From positions 1 to 50,410 of the forward strand of contig CALSCO010001240.1 in NCBI GenBank assembly GCA_943704415.1: a stretch of DNA of 50,410 bases, in the 5' to 3' direction. Position 1 is the first letter of the stretch; each line of letters opens with the position of its first letter. Under the pieces are notes generated by a model. The model was not told the DNA's origin. It did not search any database and saw only the letters and a list, made by a program, of their open reading frames with translations. The position numbers were made by a program, and so were the translations under genes. This stretch comes from Parvularia atlantis (taxonomy: Eukaryota; Opisthokonta; Rotosphaerida). Positions 10,041 to 23,354 of the stretch are shown here, piece by piece.

Positions 10041-11772
10041 TCACGCCTCGCTCGGGCCGTCCGCCTTGCCCTCGGCGCCGAGGTCGGTCGAGCCGGTGAG
10101 GTCGGCGATGATCGAGTCGACGTCGAGCTTGGCGGTGCTCGGCTGCGGCGACGCGCCGCGCGAGCCGGCCGCCTTGTTGCCGCCGCCCGAGAGCATCGAC
10201 TCGGTCGAGCCGCGCACCTGGCTGAGCTTGACGTTGTCGGCGGCCGTGCGACGTGCGCCATAGCCGCCGCAGCACAGCACGGCCGCGAGCGCCGTGTCGG
10301 CGACGGTGCCGCTGCCCTGGCTGCTGAGCGCGCGCGAGTCGGTCGCGACCGTGCTGTCGACGATGATGCGCCGGTTGTGGACGACTGCGGGCGCGCGGGT
10401 GAGCGTGCTGGGGGTGGGCCGCGAGCACGGCGCACCCTCCGAGAACTCGGCCATGGCCTCGTCGTGGCGGAAGAGCAGGTTGTAGATCGTCCGGCCGATG
10501 AAGATCGACTCGAACGCGGTGATCGCACTGGCGACCTGCGTGCGCCGCGCGTGAGCGGGCGCCGCGCGTGATGACGCAGCTGCGCACACCAGCAGGATGC
10601 ACAGCGAGCGGCCCCAGGCCGCAAACGTGTAGTTGAAGAACACCATCACCTGCGCGGCACCGTCAGCGCGCGCCCGCATACGGCAGGCGCGCCCGCGAGG
10701 GGCACCGTGTAGATCACGACGGCGATCACAAACATCACAAAGGCCACGACGCTCTGCCTGCGCACGGTGCACGCGAATGTGAGCCGGCGGGCACACGAGG
10801 GCGAGCAAGAGGACGCACCAGTACTCGTTGAAGATGCGGTGGCGCGCGTTGCGCAGGCGCACGGCAAAGGTGATGTAGACGAAGGCGAGCAGCAGCAGGT
10901 GGATCATCTGCAAGTCGCGCGCGTGAGCCGCAAGGGCGTCACAGCACGGGCGCGCACGGACGCACGCCGCAGTAGGCGATCGAGTCAAACATGTAGCACA
11001 TGACGACGGGGCGGCCGCCGACGTCGGGGAAGTAGTACGGCCCGTCGCCGCGGATCACGCTCGCAGCGGTCGAGTAGGCCAGGAACGGGAGCCACAGCAG
11101 CGTCGGGAGCAGGTACAGCCGCCAGCCCTTGGCCGACGTGCGCTGGACGATGACCAGGTCGAGGCGGTACAGGCGCAGGATGAGCATGGCGAGGACGCCG
11201 CTGGCCGATCCGAACCAGCCGAAGACGTTCCACAGGTCGCAGACTGGTGCGGGGCGGCCCATGCGTGATGAGCGGGTGATCACGACACGCGCGGTGCAGC
11301 ATGCGCGCGCGCACCCAGGAACGCGCCCGTCTGCGGGATGAGCCGCGTCGACGTGAGGTTGCAGAACCTGCGTACGCGCGCGCACATCCCGGCGTCAGCC
11401 CGCCTCCCCTCGCGAACGGGCCACCGACGCCACCAGTAGAAGAAGGCCAATGCGAACGCTGCATTCAAAAAGTTGACGCTCAATATCTAAGCGTCCAATG
11501 TTTAGCAGTGTATGTATCCGGCGACGCGGCGACGCGCCTTGACGTAGCGCACGTCGCGGTGCACGTTGACGTAGATCAGCCCGGCCGCGTTGACGGCGAA
11601 AAGCGCGCAGCCGACGCACAGCGCGGCGCTGCATCGCGCGGCCGCCGTCAGCACGCGCCGCCCGCGAGAGCGAGACGCACAGCTCGGCACGCGACCACTC
11701 GTCCGGCGACTGCGGCACGGTCGCGCCGGGCGGGAACGACGCCGCAAACGGCAGCGGCGGGTACTGGTCCAT
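10041..11772 (-). CDS. Seven-transmembrane receptor-like protein (paralogue 6)
   Basis: Ten minus-strand exons (11772-11681, 11628-11538, 11486-11434, 11367-11315, 11243-10966, 10907-10819, 10757-10706, 10649-10590, 10535-10436, 10384-10041) join to about 403 residues. The ectodomain MDQYPPLPFAASF precedes DEWSRAEL. TM3 ends LYRLDLVIVQRTSAKGW, and TM7 ends NLLFRHDEAMAEF. This member has both the TM5/TM6 intron of paralogues 2 and 4 and the TM6 intron of paralogue 5, so its TM6 exon is split 52 + 60 = 112 nt. Intron 2 (11537-11487) starts GC (AAG|GCGCG), as in paralogue 2, and is unusually AT-rich at its 3' end. The tail is long, Ser/Gly-rich, and contains LDVDSIIADL, matching paralogue 5. Receptor function is inferred. 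Confidence 0.8.
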
Positions 11773-12154
11773 CCCTCTTCCTGCTGCTGCGTACCGTGAG
11801 CGAGCGGACCGCGCAGCGAATGGGAAGCGGCAGGCGGCCCACGAGGAGGGCCGAGAACGTGGCACCACAATACGAGCGGGAAACACGTTGCATTCCTTTG
11901 ACGTGCGCGCGCAGCAGGCCATGGTGGCGCGCACGGCGGCGAGCGCACGGCGCAGCAGATAAGCCGCGCGCAGACGGGCAACGGAACGCAGCGCGCGCAG
12001 GCTGACGACGGGGAGGCGTAAACAGCCTGAGAGCAAAAACAACCTGCCGCCCGTTGTTTCAGCTGCGTCACGGCGCTGTTTCAGCCCTGTTCCCACGCTT
12101 CTGTCTTCCTTCAGTGGCGCCGGTCTTGCAGCATTTGCATCACGAACATACACT
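11773..12154. other. Intergenic, no gene seen
   Basis: This is the upstream region of paralogue 6 and the downstream region of paralogue 7, about 380 bp. Open frames here are arginine/alanine-rich by-products of high GC with no conserved motif. I see no RNA gene or repeat. Confidence 0.5.
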
Positions 12155-13717
12155 TCAAAAGCCGTCTGCAGGCGCGGCCGAGGACGACTGCTTGAGCTCG
12201 GCGGCGTCGCTGGTCGCGGGCGCGAGCAGCCCCACGCGGCGCAGCAGCGGCAGCCAGACGTTGTTGACGACGAGCACGATCGGATCGTAGGCCTCGAGCG
12301 GGTTGAGCGAGGTCAGGTCGGCCGCGTCCTCGACGATGCACCGGTTGTTGACGGCTGCGCGAGCGTGTCGCGGTAGCGTCAGCCTGAGGCGTGATCATCA
12401 GCACCCGCACGAACACGCGCACCGTCTGCAAACTCGGCGCTTGCGGCGTCGTGGCGGAACAGCAGGTTGTACACGGCCGCGCCAAAGCTGCCGTAGCACA
12501 TGACGTTGGTCGCCACCAGCAGCTGCACCACGCCGCGGATGGTGAGCGGCCGCGAGAGCCAGAGCGGCAGAGCGCGGCGCACCACGATCGCGACAAATGA
12601 GCGGCCCCAGGGGAGATATTGCGCCCCTGTCTGGTTGACAACCTGTGCGCGCGTGTCAGGTGCAGTGTCGCGAGTGCACGTGGAGGTGCACGGCGTAGAT
12701 GATGAGCACGATGCAGAACATGAGCAGCGAACCGAAGATGGCCCTGCGCCGCAGCCGCGTTGACACGCGCGCACGAGACCCGCCGCACGCACCAGTACTC
12801 GGAATAGATGCGCAGGCGCACCATGCGCAGGCGGTAGCTGAGCACAAATGTGAGGAAGCCGACAACGATGAGCTGCGCGTACTGCTCGCGCGAGCGCGCT
12901 CATCAGCTGTCAGTCGCCATGCGCCGCGCGCCGCGCACCACAAAGTAGATCCCGAGTGACTTGAGGTTGCACAGGACGCGCGTGCCGTTGACCAGCCACG
13001 GCCCGTCGGCGCTGTACGCGGTGATATGTGCGCAGATGACGATCACTGGCAGCCACAGCAGCGCGGGCGGGCCGTGCTGCGCCAGGAACGTGGGCGCGCG
13101 CCGCTGCACGAGTAGCACGTCGAGGCGCCACAGCCGCGCGAAGAAGCCAACGAACAGCGTCACGATCGGGACGATCCAGAGCCACACGTTCCAGAGCGAG
13201 CAGACTGCGGCGCATCGGGCCGTCACCCACCGGCACTGGCAGCCGCCGCACGCGACCCGCGCGGCAGCCCACTGGCATCCGCACCGAGGAATGCGCCCGT
13301 CTGCGGGATGATGCGCAGGCTCGTGAGCGACGTGAACCTGTGCGGCGTCGGGCGTGAGCGTTGCACGTTGCACGGCCGCGCACAGACCAAAACACGCTGG
13401 ACGACAACATGATCATGTTGACGTGCGCGATCCCAAGGATCTGCGCGCGGCTCAGCGACACGCCGTGCACGGCGGCCTCGCGGCGCACCTTGACGTAGCG
13501 CACGCTACGGTTGAGGTTGAGCACGACGAGCGCAAAGAGGTTGAACGCGTTGACGACGGCGCCGGCGCACACCGCAAACCTGGGTGAAACGTGGCGTTTC
13601 AGGCGGCTCGGCGCGGCGCGGAGGCGCGGCGCACCACTCGGCCGGCATCCAGTCGGCCGGCGACTCGTTGAACGTCGTGCCGGGCGGCCACACGGCCGTG
13701 TTGTTGGGGTACGCCAT
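12155..13717 (-). CDS. Seven-transmembrane receptor-like protein (paralogue 7)
   Basis: Ten exons (13717-13635, 13579-13489, 13440-13388, 13337-13285, 13204-12939, 12881-12793, 12743-12692, 12642-12583, 12522-12423, 12354-12155) give about 348 residues. Exon sizes follow the family rule, including the split TM6 exon of 52 + 60 nt. The ectodomain carries an N-glycosylation site (NNTAVWPPGTT) and ADWMPAEW. TM3 is followed by LWRLDVLLVQRR, but the usual G-W after it is replaced by FLAQHG. TM7 ends NLLFRHDAASAEF. The tail is the shortest of the set, contains LTSLNPLEAYDP and ends SSSAAPADGF, and lacks the LDxDSI motif of paralogues 5 and 6. Intron 3 uses donor GTCTGTG. It is divergent from the 7TM gene at 14001 across 283 bp. 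Confidence 0.8.
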
Positions 13718-14000
13718 GCGCACGTGCGCTTGTATGACAGCGACGCGCTCCCCCGCGGGCGATTCGCGCGTTGCGGGGCAGCGACAAGGGGCTTGCTCGC
13801 GGCGTTTGTTGTTGTGCCTCTGTGCTGCCCGTCTCGCGCGTGCGCATGGCCGCCGCTGCTGGCCGTCCGCCCCCCCCGCCCGCCCGCGCGTTGTCCAGGC
13901 GCGACGGCTCAACGGCTGAAACGCCGCGTCGCAGGCACGTCGCAGGCGCGGCGCACGACCGACTCTCTCCCACGCTCTTGCTTCTCCGTGCGGGAAGGGA
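13718..14000. promoter_or_regulatory. Divergent intergenic region between two 7TM genes
   Basis: These 283 bp separate the start codons of paralogue 7 (minus) and the divergent 7TM gene at 14001 (plus), so promoters for both must lie here. I see a C/G-only run near 13870-13885 but no CCAAT or TATA element. Confidence 0.4.
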
Positions 14001-15658
14001 ATGGACGCACCACCCGCGACGTACGCGCCGTACGGCCAGGCGTGTCCGCTGTACGACATCGCGGCGGCGACGGCGGGCGGGTTCGTGCTCGAGGACGAGA
14101 TCTTCGTGACGACGCGGTGGTGCGCGCTGCGTCTCTCTTACGCGCGTCTCACACGCGTCGCACCCACGCACCCAGCGAGAGCGCACGGCTGCGCCTCGCC
14201 ATAGTGTCCATCTGGTTCGCGGTCTACGCGCTGGTCATGCTCGTCGCGCTCGTGTTCCTGGTCGTCCCCTGGGCGCGGCCGCCGACGGCGCGCGGCGGCA
14301 AGCACGAGTGGAACGCGCGTGCGACGGCCATCGCCTTCGTTGGTCTCTGCGCGGCCGGTGTGCGCCCGTTTGCTGCGTACTGCGTGCTCATCCGCGCCGG
14401 CGCAGGGCGCGTCATTTGCTTCGGCCTCGGCATCGCGTACAAGTTCAGCTGGCTCTACCAGCTGCTGATGGTGCGCGCGTCGTCGGCTTCGGCTGCGTTC
14501 TTACGCTCACGCGTGCCGCAGGGCCTGCCGCTCGGCTGCATTGCCGCTGCCACGACGATCATGCTCGAGAACTGGGTGTGTCGTCCGCGAGCACGCGCGA
14601 GCAGCACCAGCTGACGCACGGCGCGCGCCAGATCGTGCTGCTGCTCAACTTTGCAGACGGCAACCTCTTTGGCGCAAGCGGCGCGATCACGCACCGGCTG
14701 CGCGTCGCGCTGATCGTGTTCAACCTGCTGTTCACGGGCGGCGCGTGCGTCTTCTGGTGCGCCGCTGTTGAACGCGCGTTCGCTCTCTGACGCCGCGGTG
14801 GCTGCGCAGGACGGCCGGCTCGGCGATGCGGTTCGACCCGGAGCGGTACCCGACGTACAACCTGCTCATGGCACTCGGTGCGCGTGGATGCGCCAGTGCA
14901 CAACCTCGCCTGACGTGTGTGTGTGTGCGCAGGGTACCTGTGGATCGGCGTGATGGGCATCGGGCTCGGCGTCGGGTTGTTTGTGGCTGGGTGGTACCTG
15001 ACGGCGCTGCTGCTGCGCACGACGCGTGCCGTGTCGACGACGGGATCGGCCGACGAGCGCATGAAAACGGTCGTGCAGAAGGTGCACCGTGCGTGCTTCT
15101 TGTGCCACGTGTGCTCACGCGCCGCCGCCGCACTGGCATAGGTCAAGTCGTTCACGTGGACGACGCTGCTCGCGTCGATCATCGCGTGCTCGGGCTGCAT
15201 CGGTGCGCTCGCACACACCAGCACGCACACGCGAGCACTCACACGGCGGGCGCGGCAGCCGTCTTCATCTGGTGGGCGGCCGTGCAAAGCGTCGGCGGCA
15301 CGATGGGCTACTTCTTCTTCGTGATGTACTTCATAATTCTGCCGTGCGAGGTGCGCGCTGCCTGCTGCGCCGTGGACGTGCTCGGCGACTGATCTGCGTG
15401 CAGGCAATGGGCTGCGCCGCGCTGCTGTACCTCCTGCGCCCGGCCGCGATGCAGCGCGGGCCGTCGACCGGCGTCGAGTCGGGCGAGACGAGCAGCGCGA
15501 CGGGCAAGAAGGCCGGCGGCGGCGGTGGCGGCTCCGGCTCGGCCCTCGGCATCGGCGAGCGCTCGGGCACGGACGACGCGACGGCCGGCATGACGCCTGC
15601 GATGCTCCTGCTCGGCGCGCCGCCGCGGCTGATCGTTGAGACGCGCGTTTTCAATTGA
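14001..15658 (+). CDS. Divergent seven-transmembrane receptor-like protein (8)
   Basis: Ten exons (14001-14119, 14176-14357, 14406-14470, 14522-14575, 14632-14756, 14810-14877, 14933-15081, 15142-15202, 15259-15350, 15404-15658) give about 389 residues. The plan resembles the neighbouring family: a 40-residue N-terminus closing at a Trp split by a phase-2 intron, then a first long hydrophobic span (WFAVYALVMLVALVFLVV). Exon sizes and sequence differ, and the NLLFRHE signature is absent. Hydrophobic spans lie near ATAIAFVGL, GCIAAATTIML, VALIVFNLLF, GVMGIGLGVGLFVAGWYL, TTLLASIIACSGC, GYFFFVMYFIIL and GCAALLYLL. Some are short, so 7TM is a likely but not certain count. The tail has a Gly/Ser linker (KKAGGGGGGSGSAL). 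VPS36 starts 48 bp after its stop. It may be a distant member of the cluster family or an independent receptor type. Confidence 0.7.
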
Positions 15659-15706
15659 GAGCTGAAACGCATTGTCGCACTTTTGTCGCAACTGCTAGTT
15701 GGGAGG

Positions 15707-17413
15707 ATGCTCCGGCGCATTGACGGGCCGCGCGAGGCGTCGGCGGCGACGAGCGGGTCGCTCGGGCAGCAGGGGCAGGTCGCCGTGTACGAGTCCGCGA
15801 CGTGCGTCGTTGCTGCTGCTGTCGATGCGGACGGGCTGACGGCAGCGCCATCGCGAACCGCACGCAGCGCGACCAAGCCCGAGCACGAGAACGGCGTCGC
15901 CCACGTGACGCCGACGCAGCTCGTGTGGCTCGCGGGCGACACGCGCTACGCCCTCGTCGTGCCGCTCGCGCTCGTAGGCGATGTCGTGGCGCAGCCGGGC
16001 CTGTGGCGCCAGTCGCCCAAGCTGCTGATCACGCTGCGCTCGCCCGATCCTGCCGCCGACGCGTCGCCCGCCGTGCAGCAGCTGCGCGCCATGTTCCCGA
16101 CGGCACCGCTCGTGGCACTCGCGGCGGCCCTCGCGGCGCACGGCGGGCGCGTCGAGGACGCCGTTGATCAGCTGCTTCGCGATCCGCCCGCCGTTCCGCA
16201 CCAGCAGCAGCAGCAGCAGCAGCAGTGGTCGTTCAAGCTCTCGTTCCGCGGCGGCGGGATGCCGGCGTTCCAGGAGCGGCTGCGCGACGCGATCGACGCG
16301 CGCGCGTGGACGCTGAAGCAGACTGCGCCGGCGGCCGCGTCGACGACCACCGCCGCCGCCGCCTCGTCGAGCGCCATGCCGAGCACGTTCCCGCGCGCGG
16401 GCATCTGTGCGCCGCTTGGCCCCGTGCGCCGTGCCGCGTGTGATGCTGACGGCGCGCGAACGGCAGCCGCGATCAGGCACAACATCGAGCGCAGCCAGCA
16501 GGAGACGCGCGACGTGGTCGAGGCGTCGTTCAAGGACCTGGATGCGCTCATGACCAAGGCGTCGGACCTCGTGCGCCGCGCCTCTCGTGCCGACGTGCCG
16601 CGCTGATCACGGGGCGCGCCGCAGGTCAAGATCGCCGACCGGCTCACGCGCAAGGTCGAGCGCGAGGGCGACAACGACGAGGAGCGGTCCGAGCTGCGCG
16701 CGTACCTGCTGAGCATGGGCATCGCCAACCCGGTGACCAAGTGCACCGCCGTACGCATGCGGGACGTGCGTGCGAGCTGAACGAGAGGCGCAGGGAGTCG
16801 GCCGGCTCCAAGTACTTTGAGGACCTGAGCGCGCAGCTGGCAGACTTTCTGAGCAAGCTGCTGGAGCAGGTGCGGTGCTGCTCACCCTGACGCTGCTTCG
16901 TCCCGTGCTGATCGGCGGACGCGGCAGCGCGGCGGCATGATGCCCCTGCCTGACGCGTACTGCTTCTTCAACCGCGCGCGTGGCACGGCGCTCGTCTCGC
17001 CCGAGGTGCGCGCCGGCATACTGGCCGTGCACGGCACCGCTCACACACGGGCCGCGCAAGGATCTCGTCAAGGCGTGCGAGCTGTTCGACAAGCTGCAGC
17101 TGCCGGTGGCGTACCGCGTGCTGCCGAGCGGGGTGCAGCTGGTGCAGCTGGCGAGCTTCCGTGACGACGCGCTGGCCGAGCGGATTGCGGCGCGCGTGGC
17201 TGCCAGCAGCATGCTCTCGCCGCTCGACCTGGCGCGGCTCGAGTCGGTCTCGATCGTGCTCGCGAAGGAGCAGCTGCTGGTGCGTTTCGTTCGCTTGTCG
17301 ATCGGGCGCGGCTTACGACGGAGCCTCAGATCACAGAAGCACGCGGCCGCGTGTGCCGCGACGAGGCGCCCGAGGGCCTCGTCTTCTACCCGAACCGGTT
17401 CCTCGGCACCTGA
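15707..17413 (+). CDS. VPS36: ESCRT-II subunit VPS36
   Basis: Six exons (15707-16570, 16625-16740, 16794-16869, 16928-17005, 17061-17279, 17330-17413) encode about 478 residues. VPS36 with VPS22 and VPS25 forms ESCRT-II, which sorts ubiquitinated cargo into multivesicular bodies. The N-terminal third reads as a GLUE (PH-like) domain, closing with WSFKLSFRGGGMPAFQERL. Inside it is an inserted UBA/CUE-like helix (residues about 125-165, AMFPTAPLVALAAAL...AVDQLL) and a polyglutamine run. The linker and helix ETRDVVEASFKDLDALMTKA and the winged-helix part (GGMMPLPDAYCFFNRARGT, SPEDLVKAC, CRDEAPEGLVFYPNRF) are family hallmarks. The stop follows FLGT, close to the usual end. The start is the first ATG, 48 bp after the upstream stop. 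Confidence 0.92.
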
Positions 17414-17538
17414 GCGGTGGTTCTGTTCAGGTCCTAGCAACGGAAACTCGATCACGGGTGATGCTGAATGAGGTGGAAGCTATGGCCGCGTTGCTAGCCA
17501 CTTTCAAGGCACCAGCGGCGCGACATCGGCCCAGCGGC

Positions 17539-17571
17539 AGGGGCCAAGGGCCAGGGGCCAGGGGCAGGGGC
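17539..17571. repeat. Short GGGGCCA-type minisatellite
   Basis: About four imperfect copies of a GGGGCCA/AGGGCCA unit lie just upstream of the WDR41-like start codon. They have no coding role that I can see. Confidence 0.5.
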
Positions 17572-17603
17572 GCGCCTCATCAGCATATCGGAGGACCGAT
17601 CGG

Positions 17604-20121
17604 ATGTGGGGCAACTTCCGGCGCGCGTTCACGCGCCCGCGCACGGCGCTGCTCGACAAGGCGCGTGAAGATCAGCGGCCAGCGCCCGATGCGCGCTGAT
17701 GCGCGCCGACAGCTGCCGTCGCCCGTCGACCTCGACGTCGACAGCGAGCTGCACAACCGGCTGAGCGAGGTGCAGCTGCTGCAGGGGCACAGCGACATCG
17801 TGCGCGTGCTCGTGCGGATCGATGACGCGCGGTCTGCTTCTTCGCCTCGTTGGGCGGCGCGGCTGACCCGCGATCGCGCGCCTCCAGCCTCGCGTCCGCC
17901 TCGGACGACCGCACTGTGATCGTCTGGGATACGTCGCGGGTGCGTCGCGGGCGCGTCGCGGGCGTGTCTCACCCGTCGTCCCAACCCCCCTCAAAGGGAC
18001 GCCCGCTGCACACGCTCAAGGGACACGCACAGAAGGTCACGTGCCTGCTGTACGTCCCTCAGCCGCCCGGCGTCGGCGGGCCGGTGCTCGTCTCGGGTGC
18101 GGCCGACAAGACGCTGCGGGTGCGTGCCCCCCCGTGCTCGCCGATCAATGATGAGCTCATGATGCACGGACGACGCAGTTCTGGAACGTCGACGACGGGA
18201 CCGAGCGCGGCGTGCCACGCGCCGAGCACACCGGGTGCGGCTCATGTAACGTGCGCCGTGTGCTGCTGACGGTCGTGTCACACGTAGCGCCGTCAAGTGC
18301 CTTGCACTGCTCGACGGCGGCGCCGGCTCATTCTGCTCGGGCGCGAGCGACGGGCGCATCGTGCTCTGGTCGGCGCGCTCGTGCGAGCCCTCGGGCGTGA
18401 TCGAGCGGCCCGAGTCGGACTGTGCGTTGCGCACGGGGCGTGGCGTGCGCGCTGCTCACGGCGGACGCAGATCTGCACGCGATCCTGCCCATCCGCAACG
18501 GGCGGCTCGTCGTCGCGTCCGAGTCGTCGCTGCGTACGTCCACGTCGCTCCGCGTCCTCGCGCACCCGTGCTGATCGCGCACGCGCCAGTCATCTATGAT
18601 ACGGAGACGCTCAGCCTGCACAAGACGCTGTCGTCGCCGAGCGAGAAGGCGCACCGCGAGGCGGTCTGCTGCCTCGCGAGCACGCCCGGTGCGCGTCTGC
18701 GTGCGCGCGCCGTGGCTGTGCTGACGGTCGCTCTTAGGTGGGTTCTTCGCCTCGGCCTCCCTCGACGGCGAGATCAAGCTGTGGTCGATGAAGACGCTCA
18801 ACTGCGTCAAGAGCCTCAACTACGACAAGGAGTACCTTGACCCGGACCACAAGTTCACGTTCTCGGTGCAGCACCTTGTGCCGGTCGACGAGCGCTACCT
18901 GCTAACGGCCGTCGGCTCGGGCTTCAGCCTGTGGGACGTCGTGACGGGTGCGCGGTCGCCGCGGTCGTTGTGGCGCGACGGATTGATGCGCGGCGTGCAG
19001 GCGAGTGCCTACTCAGCTGCCCCAAGGCGCACCGCGCAACGGTCGAGCACGTGCTGACGCTGTACAACAAGTGCGTCGCGTGCGCCGACCGCGTGCCGCT
19101 CATGAGCGACCGCGCGCAGCGAGCGCATCATCACGTGCTCGGCCGACTCGTCGCTTCGCGTGTGGGGCCCCGAGAGCTTGCTGCAGCAGACACGTGCGGC
19201 GCTGCTGTGGTGCACTTGCGCGTGTTGCTCACGGTCGACGCAGCCACGGTGTCGATGCCGACCGGCCTCGGGCGCCGCCTGTCGATGACCGGGCCGATCG
19301 TGCCCGCGACGCCGCCGACGCCCACAGCGGGCAAGAACACGGGCATCGAGGCGTTCTTCACGGCCGCACGCCGTGGTGGGCAGCAGTCGTACGTCTCCTC
19401 TCTGCGCCCGTGCGCGACGGCGTGTCCTGACACAAGTGCGCACGCAGCTCGAGCGACAAGCTTGGCGCCGTGCATTCGCCGTCGTCGCCGGCCCTCGCCC
19501 TGTCCAGTGCGTCTCGTCGTGCGTGCGCCGTGCTGCTGACAGCGCGCCCCGCAGGTGCCTCGTCGCCGGCGATCAACTCGGGCTACGTGCGTCGGCGGCT
19601 GCAGCTGCGTGCCTCACCGACTGATGCGCGTGCGCAGAACACGACCCTGTCGCCCGCAACGGTCGAGCGCGCTCCGTCGTCGCCCGGCAAGGAGGGCCGC
19701 GAGCGTGCGTGCGCTGCGATGTGCCACCCTCGCCACTCCCACTCACGCGTCGCGCACGCAGCGTCCATCACGTCGGCCGTGTGCGTTGCCGAGCTGCTCG
19801 CACACACGGGCGCGATCAAGGTCGCCGTCGCGCTGAGCGAGTCGTCGTTTGCCGCGGCCGGCTCGGACCACCTGATCAGCATCTGGAAGGCGCGCGCACG
19901 CCCGACCCTGACCCGCGCGCTAACGCCACATGCTGCAGGACGCGGCCGTCGAGGGTCAGCGGCGCAACGAGCACGTGCAGACGCTGCTGGCGCGGTACCT
20001 CGCCACGGCGCCCACGAGCACCAGCAGCAGCGGCGGTGGCGGTGGCGGTGGCGGTGGTGGTGGCAGTGGCAGTGGCTCGGGGCTCAGCGGGGGCGACAGC
20101 GACGTGTTTGAGTCGCCGTGA
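17604..20121 (+). CDS. WDR41: WDR41-like WD40 protein (C9orf72-SMCR8 complex type)
   Basis: About 14 exons encode a WD40 beta-propeller. The start is MWGNFRRAFTRPRTALLDK; the first blades read LLQGHSDIVRVLVRIDD and ASASDDRTVIVWD, then LKGHAQKVTCLLYVPQ, SGAADKTLRFWN, AVKCLALLDGG, SASLDGEIKLWSMKTLNC, IITCSADSSLRVWG and, after a Ser/Pro/Thr-rich insert, ELLAHTGAIKVAVAL and AAAGSDHLISIWK. The order and wording (GHxDIVRxLVxxDD first, ADHLIxxWK last) match animal WDR41, which anchors C9orf72-SMCR8 to lysosomes. The closing segment is a helix (EGQRRNEHVQTLLARYL) and a long polyglycine/serine tract. The first intron (17661-17712) and the last (19890-19938) both appear to be GC-AG after AAG. Middle exon borders are less certain. 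Another lysosomal WD40 protein remains possible. Confidence 0.72.
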
Positions 20122-20845
20122 AGGTACATCTAGGCGCTGTGCACAAGCAAAAACGGCAGTTTCTTGCGCACGCAGCTTAGCCGTCGGGCCGTCAAGGGCG
20201 AACGCTCGCTCGCCGGTGCGGATGCGGTCCATGTGGTCGTGCTGAGCCTGGTACCAGCGCCCCGGTTTGCATGCTGAGCGAGCAGCCGCCGAACTTGCAG
20301 GTTGAGCCTGGACTCCCCGTCGCCACGCGCTTGACCAGCTGAGACGGCAACGGCGCCCAGGCTGCTCGCTGAGCATTAACGACCGCAGTACGTCGCCGTT
20401 CGTCGACAGAACGGAGCCTGAGCAGCGTGTCGCACAGCAGCACGAAGCAGTTGTCCGGTGTGGCGACGATGACCGGCCCGCGCGCGTCCTCCTTGCCGAA
20501 CGTGTACGGCAGTGTCCATCGTCGCGAGGCGCGTGCCCGGCTCCGATCCCGTCTTCGCCTTTGCCTATCCCGACTGCGTCTGCCGCGCCGACGTGAGCAC
20601 GCTCGGTGTCTTCTCTGAGGACCAGTGATATTGGGGGCGTGCAGCTTTGTCACACGCCTCGTCTGACAACGCCTGCACGGTTTCCTACAGTCGCGTATGA
20701 TCTCATGCTTTCATGCTTTCTCTCTTGCTGCGAAGCTCTGCTGCGCGTGAGCTCAGGGTTTCACTGCCGCTGTCGGGGGGGAAAAGGACTGCTGCGCGTG
20801 AGCTCGTGTTTGCGGTCCGAAAGAGCGCGCGAAAGGCCGTTGCGG
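20122..20845. other. Intergenic, no confident gene
   Basis: About 720 bp lie between the WDR41-like gene and the E2F gene. A minus-strand open stretch around 20400-20520 reads TFGKEDARGPVIVATPDN followed by CFVLLCDTLLRLRS. It looks protein-like (propeller-strand style), but I could not extend it into neighbouring exons with good splice sites. It may be a decayed fragment or chance. CT-rich sequence at 20869-20895 lies in the first E2F intron. Confidence 0.4.
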
Positions 20846-23260
<2,415 letters not shown>

Positions 23261-23354
23261 AAGTGAGCGCGGGCGATCTTTGAACGTGGAGTGCGTGGGG
23301 GGTATGGAATACAACCGCGGTCGTGCCAGCCACCACAAGGGTCGTTGCCAGCTC

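Noticed and set aside
14120-14204. Acceptor CCATAG for the first intron of the 7TM gene at 14001
   Set aside because: It breaks the frame into the first TM span. CCCAG at 14175 gives a 56-nt intron and continuous sequence.
20192-20653. A 153-codon minus-strand frame with one protein-like stretch
   Set aside because: Only about 35 residues look protein-like and neither side extends through plausible splice sites. It is recorded as an unassigned region instead.
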